A stretch of 64,000 nt of DNA from Cellvibrio sp. (GCA_016712405.1 JADJRD010000002.1:176001-240000), one strand, 5' to 3'; shown: positions 27,400-36,257, numbered from the stretch's first letter. Notes: generated from the sequence alone by a model not told the origin. Made by a program: numbers and translations.

Positions 27400-29058
27400 T
27401 TAATCAGTAGAGGGTGTTTCTTGTCGTGCATGTACGCCAATCGTAGTACCAATAAAACCACCGGCCACCTCGGTACTCAGGATTTTAGCGTCAGCCTCTT
27501 TTAATGCAGTTTGTGTTTGACCTTGTTTATTCTGGTAGAAAAAGCTGATTTTTCCAGCATTAACTTTAATTTCCAGTGTTATTTTTGTTAGCCCCTCTTC
27601 CAATGGGGCCTGATATATCGCTTGCGGGGCGGCGCCCTTGGCTTGTTCGATAAAAAGTGTTGATTGTCTATTCAGTGTTTTTACACCGAAATAATAGTGA
27701 TGATTCTCGTTTTGAAAGGCAACCAAACCTGCCGAACTATTGTCTTCGGGGATGGACATTTCCGTAGATGCATCAAAATAAGCATGTTGTTGTCTGCGAC
27801 CTAAAAATGCAGGCTGTTCCAGTGAATCCATGCGTGCATCTTTCGCTTGCAAAAATAAACTACCATTTTTGATTGACGCAAATTCAGTTGCAGACATTCT
27901 CAGTTTTAACCATTCGTGTCCAATCATGGATTTTTCAAAGGAATCGGTCCAAACAAAATTGCCTGTCATCATATCGGTCGATGCGGTGTGTTGTTGAATT
28001 TTTGGTGCTGTCAGTTGATGGGGAATTGCGTGACCTTTTTCTAAAATAATTGGCCAGCCGTCTTTCCATTTCACCGGCAACAAAAAAGTTTCGCGTCCAG
28101 TATTGAACAGATTTTTTTCGTAAGGGCGAACGCCTAAAAATACTGCCCACCATTCACCTTCTTTGGTTTGCACAAAATCAGCGTGACCGGTGTTGGCGAT
28201 GGGATTTTTTCGATTCGCGTCCAAATTGCGTTGCGTCAGTATGGGGTTTCCCTCATACGGGATAAAAGGCTCATTCAAACTTTTACTACGAAAGATCACT
28301 TGCGAATGCTGGTCAGCGGTGCCGCCTTCTGCACAAGATAAATAATACCAACCGTTAATTTTATAAATATGCGGGCCTTCAATCCAAATGGGTTTTTTAG
28401 CAATATCGGCACCGCCATTGACAATGACACGACCGGAATCTTTAACCACTTTCTGTGTTTTTAAATCAAATTCCCACAGCCAGATTGCCCTGTGCCCGTT
28501 ATAAAGCGGCTCGCCTACAGGTGCTTCATTGTGTGCAATATAAACTTTGCCATCTTCATCAAAAAATAAATCAGGATCTATGCCGCCAATTTCCGGTAAT
28601 AAAATCGGATCAGACCAGGGGCCAGCGGGATCTTTTGCTGTAACAATAAAATTACCACGCACATCCACCAGAGTAGTAATTAAATAAAATACACCTTTGT
28701 GATACCGAATCGTCGGTGCATAAATTCCACGTGAAGTTGATTGTTGTTCCAGTGGCAATTGTTTTGGTGAAACTAAAATATGCCCCAAGGATTTCCAGTT
28801 CACCAAATCTTTACTGTGAAAAATCGGCACGCCGGGCGAATAAGAAAATGATGAGTTCACCAGATAATAATCGCCATCAACCCGAATAATACTGGGATCA
28901 GGATAAAACCCCGCCAGAATTGGATTGCGATATTCATTGGCTTTCAGCGGTGTTTCAAAAATCGGATCTTTGCCTTGATAAGTGAATTGATAAAATTCGT
29001 TGGCGCTCGCTATGAAAGAAAAAAATAATCCGGTCAGTAACAAGGAACGAAATTTCAT
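27400..29058 (-). CDS. GH43 beta-xylosidase / alpha-L-arabinofuranosidase
   Basis: 552 residues with a signal peptide (LLLTGLFFSFIASA|NEF). A five-blade propeller GH43 domain covers roughly residues 40-330: the general base Asp in FYPDPSIIR, the pKa-modulating Asp in GGIDPDLFFD, and the acid Glu in WIEGPHIYK. The C-terminal ~200 residues form the beta-sandwich domain often attached to GH43 xylosidases (FLGRRQQHAYFDAS, HHYYFGVKTL). It should remove xylose or arabinose from xylo-oligosaccharides; the exact sugar cannot be told from sequence alone. ATG at 29058 has AGGA at a good distance; upstream in-frame codons would break the signal peptide. Confidence 0.9.
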   Translation of the reverse strand: MKFRSLLLTGLFFSFIASANEFYQFTYQGKDPIFETPLKANEYRNPILAGFYPDPSIIRVDGDYYLVNSSFSYSPGVPIFHSKDLVNWKSLGHILVSPKQLPLEQQSTSRGIYAPTIRYHKGVFYLITTLVDVRGNFIVTAKDPAGPWSDPILLPEIGGIDPDLFFDEDGKVYIAHNEAPVGEPLYNGHRAIWLWEFDLKTQKVVKDSGRVIVNGGADIAKKPIWIEGPHIYKINGWYYLSCAEGGTADQHSQVIFRSKSLNEPFIPYEGNPILTQRNLDANRKNPIANTGHADFVQTKEGEWWAVFLGVRPYEKNLFNTGRETFLLPVKWKDGWPIILEKGHAIPHQLTAPKIQQHTASTDMMTGNFVWTDSFEKSMIGHEWLKLRMSATEFASIKNGSLFLQAKDARMDSLEQPAFLGRRQQHAYFDASTEMSIPEDNSSAGLVAFQNENHHYYFGVKTLNRQSTLFIEQAKGAAPQAIYQAPLEEGLTKITLEIKVNAGKISFFYQNKQGQTQTALKEADAKILSTEVAGGFIGTTIGVHARQETPSTD

Positions 29059-29094
29059 TTGTTGAATCCTGTAAAAATGTATTGTGATGAGCAT

Positions 29095-29126
29095 AAAAAC
29101 AAACTGGCTCCCATTGGAGCCAGTTT
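29095..29126 (-). terminator. Hairpin with T-tract between GH10 and GH43
   Basis: AAACTGGCTCC / GGAGCCAGTTT with a four-base loop is an 11-bp perfect stem, followed on the minus strand by TTTGTTTTTA. It lies 19 bp after the GH10 stop and only about 40 bp before the GH43 start. It may end or reduce transcription between the two genes. Confidence 0.75.
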
Positions 29127-29144
29127 CATACAACCTGCAGCTGT

Positions 29145-30473
29145 TTACATATTAGTACAAGCTGCACTTTGCAGTGCGTCTGCAAATCCACGTAATGCGG
29201 GTTTATCGTTGTAGTTGCTGTCGAATAATAAAGGCCAGGCCAACGCTTGACCGTTGTATTGACTGGTTGCTGTGGTCAACCAGGTGTTGGCATCTGTGGT
29301 TCCCCAAACGGTGATACCACCGCGCTGCGCTTCTGGAACCACCTCTTTGTAGCCAGCAATAATTTCGCAATAACGCAGCTTTTGGGCTCCTGCTGTAGTG
29401 TTATTGTAAGTGCTTGCTGTGGCGAGAGACCAGCCGCTGCTATAGGGGTTGTTGATTGCAACATCTAACTCAGTAATTTTCACTTTCAAACCTTTATCAG
29501 CTACTTTTTTCATGGCTGCTTTGATGTTGGCAATACTGGGATAATCCATAAACACGTGCATTTGGAAACCAACACCATCAATCGGGATATCGCGATCCAG
29601 AAAGTCGTCAATCATTTCAATTAACTTGGTTGTCTTTGCATTGTTTTGATCAATGTTGTAGTCGTTGTAATAAAGATCCACACTTGCATCTGCTGCACGA
29701 GCGGCTTGGAAGGCTTTTTCTATGTATACAGCGCTATTGCCGCTGTTGGTATAAAAAGCAGAATCAGTGCGGAAGTTGGACGGAGTGCCATCGTTTAAGG
29801 CTTCGTTCACTACATCCCAACTTACGACGTTTTCTTTGGCTCTAAAATGTTCAACAATGGCGGTGACATGTGTTTCGAGCGCAGTCAAAAAATCTGCTGA
29901 AGTTCCGTTCCAACCAATTTGAACCTGTTGCCCATTTCTAGTGACCGTCTGCCAAACTTTCATAAACTCAGGAACTTGATAATCAGAATGCCAAACCAGT
30001 GCATGTCCGTGAATCGTCATGTTTTTGGTGTTGGCGTAATCAACAAATGCGTCTGCATTGGTAAAACTGTAATCAGCAATGGTGCCGGTATTATTATTGG
30101 GATGCACATAACTCATCTTCATAATGTTGCCAGCGGTCATTTGGTCAAAGTGCTTTTCAACAATGGTTTGTTCTGAAGTGTTGGTTAATATGTTGAAACT
30201 AGGGCCGTCATTGTTGGTGACTGCAGCTCCAATGGGGAAGCTGGCATGATCATATAAATGATCGAGATTGGCCGAATAAATGGAAGAGCTAGAACTTGTT
30301 ACCGAACTGGAGCTGCTAGAAGAGCTCGAACTACTGGCAATTACTGATGTACTGGATGAGGTAGCAAGGCTGGATCCGGGAGTGTGTTTTCCACCGCCAC
30401 TGCCACCGCCACAGGCCATCAAACTGGCAGCAAAGCATAGAATTAGGGATTGATTAAGTGACTTGTTGATCAT
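29145..30473 (-). CDS. GH10 endo-beta-1,4-xylanase lipoprotein with poly-serine linker
   Basis: 442 residues. The lipobox is SLMAC with Cys21 as the lipidation site, followed by Gly-rich and Ser-rich stretches (about residues 22-65, including an 11-serine run). The GH10 barrel follows. The acid/base Glu is in SWDVVNEAL (about residue 224) and the nucleophile Glu in VKITELDVAI (about 335). Surface-anchored GH10 enzymes with such linkers are known in Cellvibrio and act on xylan fragments near the cell. ATG at 30473 has GAGG six bases upstream. A hairpin with a T-tract follows the gene. Confidence 0.93.
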   Translation of the reverse strand: MINKSLNQSLILCFAASLMACGGGSGGGKHTPGSSLATSSSTSVIASSSSSSSSSSSVTSSSSSIYSANLDHLYDHASFPIGAAVTNNDGPSFNILTNTSEQTIVEKHFDQMTAGNIMKMSYVHPNNNTGTIADYSFTNADAFVDYANTKNMTIHGHALVWHSDYQVPEFMKVWQTVTRNGQQVQIGWNGTSADFLTALETHVTAIVEHFRAKENVVSWDVVNEALNDGTPSNFRTDSAFYTNSGNSAVYIEKAFQAARAADASVDLYYNDYNIDQNNAKTTKLIEMIDDFLDRDIPIDGVGFQMHVFMDYPSIANIKAAMKKVADKGLKVKITELDVAINNPYSSGWSLATASTYNNTTAGAQKLRYCEIIAGYKEVVPEAQRGGITVWGTTDANTWLTTATSQYNGQALAWPLLFDSNYNDKPALRGFADALQSAACTNM

Positions 30474-30552
30474 AAGGACCTCTCTGATTATTAATTTATT
30501 TGGGTGCAGCCAAAACGCCTTCTGGCGTCTATTTCTTCTCGTTATGGTCAAT

Positions 30553-30577
30553 TACATCATAATCTTCCAGTGATGTA
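30553..30577. promoter_or_regulatory. Inverted repeat TACATCA-N11-TGATGTA upstream of GH10
   Basis: A perfect 7-bp inverted repeat with half-site centres 18 bp apart lies about 80-105 bp before the GH10 start. Its size and spacing fit an operator for a dimeric regulator. It does not match the Nudix-linked sites upstream of xylB, so a different regulator would be needed. Confidence 0.35.
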
Positions 30578-30616
30578 TATCGTGAATTCATCAAGAATTG
30601 CTATTGTTTAGGTGAG

Positions 30617-30645
30617 ATAAAAAAACCACCCGAAGGTGGTTTTTG
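30617..30645 (-). terminator. Intrinsic terminator after the sugar transporter
   Basis: AAAAACCACC / GGTGGTTTTT with a CGAA tetraloop lies 14-40 bp beyond the transporter stop; on the minus strand it is followed by TTTTTTTA. It separates the transporter transcript from the GH10 gene. Confidence 0.85.
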
Positions 30646-30658
30646 TGTTCCGCCTGGA

Positions 30659-32215
30659 TCAACCCTGCATTTGTTCCAATTCTTTGCCTTTGGTTTCTTG
30701 GATGTATTTGAAAACAAAAAATACCGAAAGCACAGAGAAGAATGTGTAGATGCCATAAGCCCCTGCAAGCCCAACAGACGATGCCAACAATATCGGGAAA
30801 GTCCAGGTGATCAGGAAGTTGGCGCCCCATTGGCCTAAACCGGCGATAGCCAAAGAGGAGCCGCGCATTTGGTTAGGGAACATCTCGCCCAGCATAATCC
30901 AGGTCACGGGCCCCCAAGACATGTTGAAAAAGACCACATAGAGGTTGGCCGCCACTAAGGCCAAAATACCATTGCTATCAGATAGTTGGAGTTTGCCCGC
31001 TGCATCAACTGGGGCGCCTGCAAAAGCAAAAGCAACCAGAGCTAAGGTGATTGCCATACCTACAGATCCAAACCAAAGCAGTGGTTTGCGTCCAATTTTG
31101 TCTACGAAAAAGAAGGTGATAAAGCACGCCGCAATACTCACTGCACCGGAGAGAACATTGGTCAAGAGGGCATCGCTCTCAGAAAAGCCCGCTGCTTGCC
31201 AGAGTACGGCGCCGTAGTAGAAAACAACATTAATCCCAACAAATTGTTGAAGCACTGCGAGCGTAAAACCAATAATCACAATGGGTTTGACGCGGTTAGT
31301 CGCTTTATTGACTATGTCACCGAAGCTGGGTTTGTGGTCTTGTTCTAGCGTAGATCGGATCTCTTGAACTTTAGCTTCGGCATTCTCGGCGCCATATAGG
31401 TTGCCTAATACTTTGGCCGCTTTCGCATCAGCACCCTGGGAAACCAAAAAGCGAGGGCTTTCTGGAATCAAAAAGAGCGCAAAGAAGAAAATGAAGGCAG
31501 GAATCAATTCCATCCAGAACATCCAGCGCCATGTCTCATAATCCAACCAAAACATGCTGGTAGAGCCGCCAGCATACTTAGCTAAAAAGTAGTTGCTCAA
31601 AAAGGCAAAAAACAAGCCGGAGATAATGGCGATTTGTTGGATAGAACTAAGTTTTCCTCTTAAATGGGCGGGAGTCACTTCACTGATATAGGCTGGGCAA
31701 ATAATACTCGCTGCCCCAACAGCCAAGCCACCTATCACTCGGTAGATAATAAATTCGACTGATCCAGTGGCAATGCCTGATCCCCAAGCTGAAATGATGA
31801 ACAGAACGGCGGAAGTCATCAGCACCCACCAGCGACCAAACTTGTCAGCCGCACGACCTGCAATCAAGGCACCAAACGCACAACCCAACAACATTGAGGC
31901 AACCCGGAAGGAGTTGTCGTCCTGGGCTTCCCACATAAACCAGATGAACAGGGCTGCGGCGATTAGGGCTAATTCTTTGCGCACAAAGTAAAGGCCGATA
32001 GTGGCCAAAATGGCGGAGCCAAAGGCGAGATAAATGGATAAGTTTGATCTGACGGACTCGCCAGTGGTTAGACTAAACGCTTGATTGAGGCCATCGTAAG
32101 TTCCGTTGATGACGCCACTGTCAAACCCAAATAGAAAACCACCAATAGTGGCGATTATGGTGATAAGGATCACAAACGACATATTCGCCTGACCGGCGTT
32201 TACTGATTGGTTCAT
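30659..32215 (-). CDS. Sugar:proton symporter of the MFS (XylE/GLUT type)
   Basis: 518 residues with twelve or more membrane segments. Family signatures: GGFLFGFDSGVING at the N-terminus, RAADKFGRWW between TM2 and TM3, PESPRFL after TM6, GINVVFYYG in TM7 and QETKGKELE at the end. Compared with XylE it has extra hydrophobic sequence between the first and second conserved blocks (about residues 65-105). The natural substrate is probably xylose, judging by the neighbouring xylA, xylB and xylanase genes, but arabinose or another sugar cannot be excluded. ATG at 32215 lies directly before the polar N-terminus. It is the first gene after the Nudix regulator on this strand. Confidence 0.9.
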   Translation of the reverse strand: MNQSVNAGQANMSFVILITIIATIGGFLFGFDSGVINGTYDGLNQAFSLTTGESVRSNLSIYLAFGSAILATIGLYFVRKELALIAAALFIWFMWEAQDDNSFRVASMLLGCAFGALIAGRAADKFGRWWVLMTSAVLFIISAWGSGIATGSVEFIIYRVIGGLAVGAASIICPAYISEVTPAHLRGKLSSIQQIAIISGLFFAFLSNYFLAKYAGGSTSMFWLDYETWRWMFWMELIPAFIFFFALFLIPESPRFLVSQGADAKAAKVLGNLYGAENAEAKVQEIRSTLEQDHKPSFGDIVNKATNRVKPIVIIGFTLAVLQQFVGINVVFYYGAVLWQAAGFSESDALLTNVLSGAVSIAACFITFFFVDKIGRKPLLWFGSVGMAITLALVAFAFAGAPVDAAGKLQLSDSNGILALVAANLYVVFFNMSWGPVTWIMLGEMFPNQMRGSSLAIAGLGQWGANFLITWTFPILLASSVGLAGAYGIYTFFSVLSVFFVFKYIQETKGKELEQMQG

Positions 32216-32335
32216 GGGGTTGTACCTGTTATTGAAATTATGTTTACACACAGAGGTTATCGCCCGAGGGGCGACCGAGCCCGAATATTACCCCAATAAG
32301 GTTAGGGCGACTATATAACCCGTTGGTAAATAAAA

Positions 32336-33055
32336 TTAAATCTCGAAAGAGAAGCCAGATTGGCTGAGTTGCTCATAGGCGGCGGCATCAAAGGTATAGA
32401 GGTTGGCTGCTCTATGAGGAACGCCTTGTTGCTTCTCGTTGCAGGGTGACAACAAATTCATCTTCATGATTTTGCGGCGGAAGTTGGGTTTGTCCAGTTT
32501 GATGTTCAGAATGGCCTCATAAAGTGCCTGAAGTTGGAGCAATGTAAATTTTTCAGGTAGCAGGTTGAAGCCAATCGGCTGATGGCAGACTTGATGGCGT
32601 AAGACAGTAAGCCCGTGTGCAATGATTTCGGCGTGGTCATAAACGAGTTCGGGCAGTTTATTCACGCTTTGCCAATTGACCTCTTCGGCAGTTTGGCCGG
32701 CAACCAACGAGAAGTTATCAGCACTGACCAGTGCGTAATAGGCCACAGTCACCACCCGTTCATTAGGGAAGCGATCCACACGACCAAAGGTTTTCAGTTG
32801 CTCCAGGTAAACGTCCCGTATGCCGGTTAACTCTTCCAGCAACCGATAGGCAGCGTCGCGCAGATTTTCGTCATAACGTATCCAGCCACCGGGTAATGCC
32901 CATTTACCTTGATGCATGGGGTCTGTTTGGCGAACCAGCAGAATCTTTAGCTCATCTTCATCCAAACCGAAAATCAGGTTGTCGATGGATAAAGCCTTGA
33001 TGACATGCTCGGGCAAAGACGGGGACTTGGTATTGGGAATATGGCTGGTCGACAC
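32336..33055 (-). CDS. Nudix-domain transcriptional regulator of the NrtR/AraR type
   Basis: 239 residues: an N-terminal Nudix fold and a C-terminal winged-helix DNA-binding region (about residues 160-239). The Nudix box GWIRYDENLRDAAYRLLEELTGI keeps the glycines and the outer Glu but loses the first Glu of REUXEE (RLLEEL), so it should bind a ligand rather than hydrolyse it. Members of this family control sugar operons, arabinose for AraR in Bacteroidetes for example. It is divergent from xylB, which is the natural target. GTG at 33055 is chosen because AAAGGTGA lies about eight bases upstream; an in-frame TTG at 33073 lacks a binding site. Confidence 0.85.
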   Translation of the reverse strand: MSTSHIPNTKSPSLPEHVIKALSIDNLIFGLDEDELKILLVRQTDPMHQGKWALPGGWIRYDENLRDAAYRLLEELTGIRDVYLEQLKTFGRVDRFPNERVVTVAYYALVSADNFSLVAGQTAEEVNWQSVNKLPELVYDHAEIIAHGLTVLRHQVCHQPIGFNLLPEKFTLLQLQALYEAILNIKLDKPNFRRKIMKMNLLSPCNEKQQGVPHRAANLYTFDAAAYEQLSQSGFSFEI

Positions 33056-33123
33056 AAAAATCACCTTTGACAATAAGGGGGCTGTTATTATTTTTACTTG
33101 GATTCTTGTTGACCGATGACAGC

Positions 33124-33140
33124 CTTGTCAATTGAACAAG
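33124..33140. promoter_or_regulatory. Candidate operator CTTGT-CAATTGA-ACAAG
   Basis: A 5-bp perfect inverted repeat with a nearly symmetric centre lies in the divergent region between the Nudix regulator and xylB. TTGTC is shared with the repeat at 33195-33209, suggesting a second binding site for the same protein. Confidence 0.4.
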
Positions 33141-33194
33141 AATTTCGGCTATTCTATAAGCCGCTAACAATAAAGTGAAAGATGTTTTATCTTG

Positions 33195-33223
33195 TTGTCA
33201 AAAAGACAATAAGACTGTATAGT
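33195..33223 (+). promoter_or_regulatory. xylB promoter with overlapping operator
   Basis: TTGTCA (33195-33200), a 17-bp spacer and TATAGT (33218-33223) make a good sigma-70 promoter. The inverted repeat TTGTC-AAAAA-GACAA (33195-33209) covers the -35 box. GACAATAAG here (33205-33213) recurs at 33069-33077. This suits repression by the divergent Nudix protein, released by a pentose signal. Confidence 0.6.
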
Positions 33224-33257
33224 TATCCCAACTCATCATTATTTAACGAGACATACT

Positions 33258-34742
33258 ATGTTATTTCTGGGAATCGACCTGGGGAGCTCCTCAACCAAAT
33301 TATCCATATTGGATGGCAAAACCGGCAAAAGCTTGGGATCAGTTTCTTATCCTGAATCGGAGCTGGCCATCAATAGCCCGCAACCTGGTTTTGCAGAACA
33401 AGATCCTGATGTCTGGTGGGATTGTGTACAAAAAGGTTTCGCCAAATTAGTCAGCAAAAGCGGTATTGATCCGAAAAAAATTACCGCGATTGGTATTTCT
33501 TACCAAATGCATGGTTTGGTGTTGGTTGATCAGGCGCAAAATGTTTTACGCCCATCCATCATTTGGTGTGATAGTCGTGCCGTGCCTCTGGGCAATGCCG
33601 CTTTGGATAAGATGGGGCGCGATTATTGTTTCAGTCATTTATTAAATTCCCCAGGTAATTTCACTGCAGCTAAATTGCGTTGGGTGCAAGAAAACCAACC
33701 AGAAATTTTCAGTAAAGTCTTTAAAATGATGTTGCCGGGTGATTTTATTGCAATGAAATTAACCGGTGAAATTACCACAACTGCTTCAGGTCTTTCTGAA
33801 GGAACCTTGTGGGACTTCAAAGAAAATCGTGTGGCAACTGAGCTGCTCGCTCACTGGGGAATTGATAGCAATACCATTCCAAATTTGGTGCCGAGTTTAG
33901 GTGTACAAGGTGAAGTGAAATCCGATATCGCTAAATTATTAGGTTTAGCAGAAGGTGTAAAAGTTTGTTATCGCGGTGGCGATCAACCCAACAATGCGTT
34001 TAGTTTGAATGTATTGCAACCGGGTGAAGTGGCAGCAACAGCAGGAACATCCGGTGTAATTTATGGTGTGACGGATAAGCCTGCGGCAGACTTGGAATCG
34101 CGTGTGAATACTTTCTTGCACGTGACTGACACTGAACAAGAAAAACGTAATGGTGTATTGGTGTGTGTGAACGGTTGTGGTCGTTTGTATTCCTGGTTGC
34201 GTCAAACGATTAGTGCAGCAGGTGCAACACCCTCTTATCCACAATTAAATGATTTAGCTCAACAAGTTCCGGTGGGAAGTGAAGGATTATTGTTTCATCC
34301 ATTCGGAAATGGCGCAGAGCGTATTTTTCAAAATAAAAATTTAGGTGCGCAGTTGCGTAACCTGGATTTTAATCGCCACGGATTAGGTCATATGGTGCGT
34401 GCTGCTCAAGAAGGTATAGTCTTTTCGCTGAATCAGGGTTTTGACGTACTGAAATCTTTGGGTGGTAGTTGTGATCTGGTGCGTGCAGGTAAAGGCAATA
34501 TGTTTTTGAGTGATGTTTTTACTCATACCTTTGCCAATACCACACAAGCCGCTGTTGAATTATTTGAAACCGATGGTGCAGAAGGCGCTGCGCGTGCTGC
34601 CGCTATGGGTTGTGGTTTTTATATTTCAGCAAAAGAAGCATTTAATGGTTTAACGCGAGTGGCAGTGGTTGAGCCGCAAGCTAATTTGTCGGCGCAATAT
34701 CAAGATGCTTATCAAGCATGGGTGAAGTTTTTGCCAGTGTGA
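33258..34742 (+). CDS. xylB: Xylulokinase
   Basis: 494 residues of the FGGY carbohydrate kinase family. It phosphorylates D-xylulose with ATP to xylulose 5-phosphate. The N-terminal phosphate-binding motif is GIDLGSSSTKLSI; YQMHGLVLVD is the substrate-binding region typical of xylulokinase; and GTSGVIYGVTD is the second phosphate loop. It is divergent from the Nudix regulator and is followed by xylA, with a 31-bp inverted repeat between the two. Confidence 0.94.
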   Translation: MLFLGIDLGSSSTKLSILDGKTGKSLGSVSYPESELAINSPQPGFAEQDPDVWWDCVQKGFAKLVSKSGIDPKKITAIGISYQMHGLVLVDQAQNVLRPSIIWCDSRAVPLGNAALDKMGRDYCFSHLLNSPGNFTAAKLRWVQENQPEIFSKVFKMMLPGDFIAMKLTGEITTTASGLSEGTLWDFKENRVATELLAHWGIDSNTIPNLVPSLGVQGEVKSDIAKLLGLAEGVKVCYRGGDQPNNAFSLNVLQPGEVAATAGTSGVIYGVTDKPAADLESRVNTFLHVTDTEQEKRNGVLVCVNGCGRLYSWLRQTISAAGATPSYPQLNDLAQQVPVGSEGLLFHPFGNGAERIFQNKNLGAQLRNLDFNRHGLGHMVRAAQEGIVFSLNQGFDVLKSLGGSCDLVRAGKGNMFLSDVFTHTFANTTQAAVELFETDGAEGAARAAAMGCGFYISAKEAFNGLTRVAVVEPQANLSAQYQDAYQAWVKFLPV

Positions 34743-34745
34743 CAG

Positions 34746-34840
34746 TTTTTTCAATGGGGTCAGACTCCATTGATTTGTGTGAATGGTGAGTTAGCCTCGC
34801 GAAAAAAGTAAATCAATGGAGTCTGACCCCATTGAAAAAA
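34746..34840. repeat. Perfect 31-bp inverted repeat between xylB and xylA
   Basis: The left arm (34746-34776, beginning TTTTTTCAATGGGGTCAG) and right arm (34810-34840) are exact reverse complements, with a 33-base loop. On RNA this forms a long stem. The right arm contains an in-frame ATG (34816), which should not be taken as the xylA start. It resembles a small mobile palindrome (MITE or REP type). The ~25-base core GGGGTCAGACTCCATTG is the part most likely to recur elsewhere in the genome. Confidence 0.9.
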
Positions 34841-34869
34841 ATCAACGTGTAATCGAAAAGGTGAAAAAC

Positions 34870-36201
34870 ATGAGTATCGTTCTTGGTAGCAAAGAATATT
34901 TCCCCGGGATAGGCAAAATCGGTTTTGAAGGTGCGGATTCTGATAATCCACTCGCTTTCAAATATTACGATGAAAGCCGTGTAATTGCAGGCAAAACCAT
35001 GAAGGATCACTTCAAGTTTGCAACCTGCTACTGGCACACATTTTGTGGTGCTGGTCATGATCCTTTCGGCCCAGGCACAAAAATTTTTCCATGGGCTGCA
35101 ACACCTGATGCTGTTTCTCGTGCAAAAGAAAAAATGGATGCTGCATTTGAATTCATCACCAAAATCGGCACGCCTTACTACTGCTTCCATGATATCGACT
35201 TGGTTGATGAAGGCAGCACTCGTGCAGAAACTTCCAAGCGTTTGTCAGCAATTGTTGATTACGCAAAAGAAAAACAAAAAGCGTCTGGTGTGAAATTGTT
35301 GTGGGGTACTGCGAATCTTTTCTCTAACCCACGTTACATGAACGGTGCATCCACTAACCCTGATTTTAATGTGGTTGCTTACGCAGGCGCTCAATTGAAA
35401 GACGCGCTTGATGCAACTATCGCATTGAACGGCGAAAACTATGTGTTCTGGGGCGGTCGTGAAGGTTACATGAGCTTGCTCAATACTCAAATGAAGCGTG
35501 AGCAAGAACATATGGCTCGCTTCCTGACTATGGCTCGTGATTACGCACGCGGTCAAGGTTTCAAAGGTGTGTTCTTCATCGAACCAAAACCAATGGAACC
35601 TTCAAAGCACCAGTATGATTTCGATGCTGCAACTGTAATTGGTTTCTTGCGCGCACACGGTTTGGATAAAGATTTCAAGCTTAATCTTGAGACTAACCAC
35701 GCTACATTGGCTGGCCACACTATGTGTCACGATATGCAAACAGCTGCTGATGCAGGCATGTTGGGCTCATTGGATGCTAACCGCGGTGATTATCAAAATG
35801 CTTGGGATACTGACCAGTTCCCATACAACATCAATGAAACAGTTGAGATGATGTTGGTGTTGTTGCGCAGCGGTGGATTGCAAGGTGGTGGTGTGAACTT
35901 CGATGCGAAAGCACGTCGTAACTCACCTGATCCTGTGGATCTGTTCTACGGTCACATTGGTGGTATGGATACATTTGCTCGCGCATTAATTATTGCCGAC
36001 AGCTTGATCCAAAAATCACCTTTGGAAGCAATGCGTAAAGAGCGTTACTCTTCTTTCGATTCAGGCAAAGGCGCTGATTACGAAGCGGGTAAATTGACTC
36101 TGCAACAATTAGCTGAAATCGGCAACGCTGGCGGCGAATTGAAATTGCAAAGTGGTCGTCAAGAACTCTACGAAAATATTATTAACCGTTACATTCGTTA
36201 A
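34870..36201 (+). CDS. xylA: Xylose isomerase
   Basis: 443 residues, the class II length. It interconverts D-xylose and D-xylulose with two divalent metals. FHDIDLVDEG holds the catalytic His, FWGGREGY and FIEPKPMEPSKHQYDFD hold metal-binding and active-site residues, and the metal site continues in NLETNHATLAGH and GSLDANRGD. ATG at 34870 gives the family N-terminus MSIVLGSKEYFPG and has AAAAGGTG before it; the longer frame from 34816 would begin inside the inverted repeat. It is followed by a strong terminator. Confidence 0.95.
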   Translation: MSIVLGSKEYFPGIGKIGFEGADSDNPLAFKYYDESRVIAGKTMKDHFKFATCYWHTFCGAGHDPFGPGTKIFPWAATPDAVSRAKEKMDAAFEFITKIGTPYYCFHDIDLVDEGSTRAETSKRLSAIVDYAKEKQKASGVKLLWGTANLFSNPRYMNGASTNPDFNVVAYAGAQLKDALDATIALNGENYVFWGGREGYMSLLNTQMKREQEHMARFLTMARDYARGQGFKGVFFIEPKPMEPSKHQYDFDAATVIGFLRAHGLDKDFKLNLETNHATLAGHTMCHDMQTAADAGMLGSLDANRGDYQNAWDTDQFPYNINETVEMMLVLLRSGGLQGGGVNFDAKARRNSPDPVDLFYGHIGGMDTFARALIIADSLIQKSPLEAMRKERYSSFDSGKGADYEAGKLTLQQLAEIGNAGGELKLQSGRQELYENIINRYIR

Positions 36202-36215
36202 TTTATTTTTGTTGG

Positions 36216-36257
36216 AAAAAGCGCCAGTTGTCGCAGGATCACTGGCGCTTTTTTTTG
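36216..36257 (+). terminator. Intrinsic terminator after xylA
   Basis: AAAAAGCGCCAGT / ACTGGCGCTTTTT with a 12-base loop and a run of eight T ends the xylB-xylA transcript. The GH3 gene 90 bp beyond therefore needs its own promoter. Confidence 0.9.

Noticed and set aside
30280..30360. Repetitive sequence in the GH10 gene that might suggest a CRISPR or satellite repeat
   Set aside because: It is serine codons of the poly-Ser linker in frame, without spacers.
34816..34869. Upstream in-frame ATG for xylA
   Set aside because: It lies inside the 31-bp inverted repeat, its residues match no xylose isomerase, and the ATG at 34870 has a proper ribosome-binding site.
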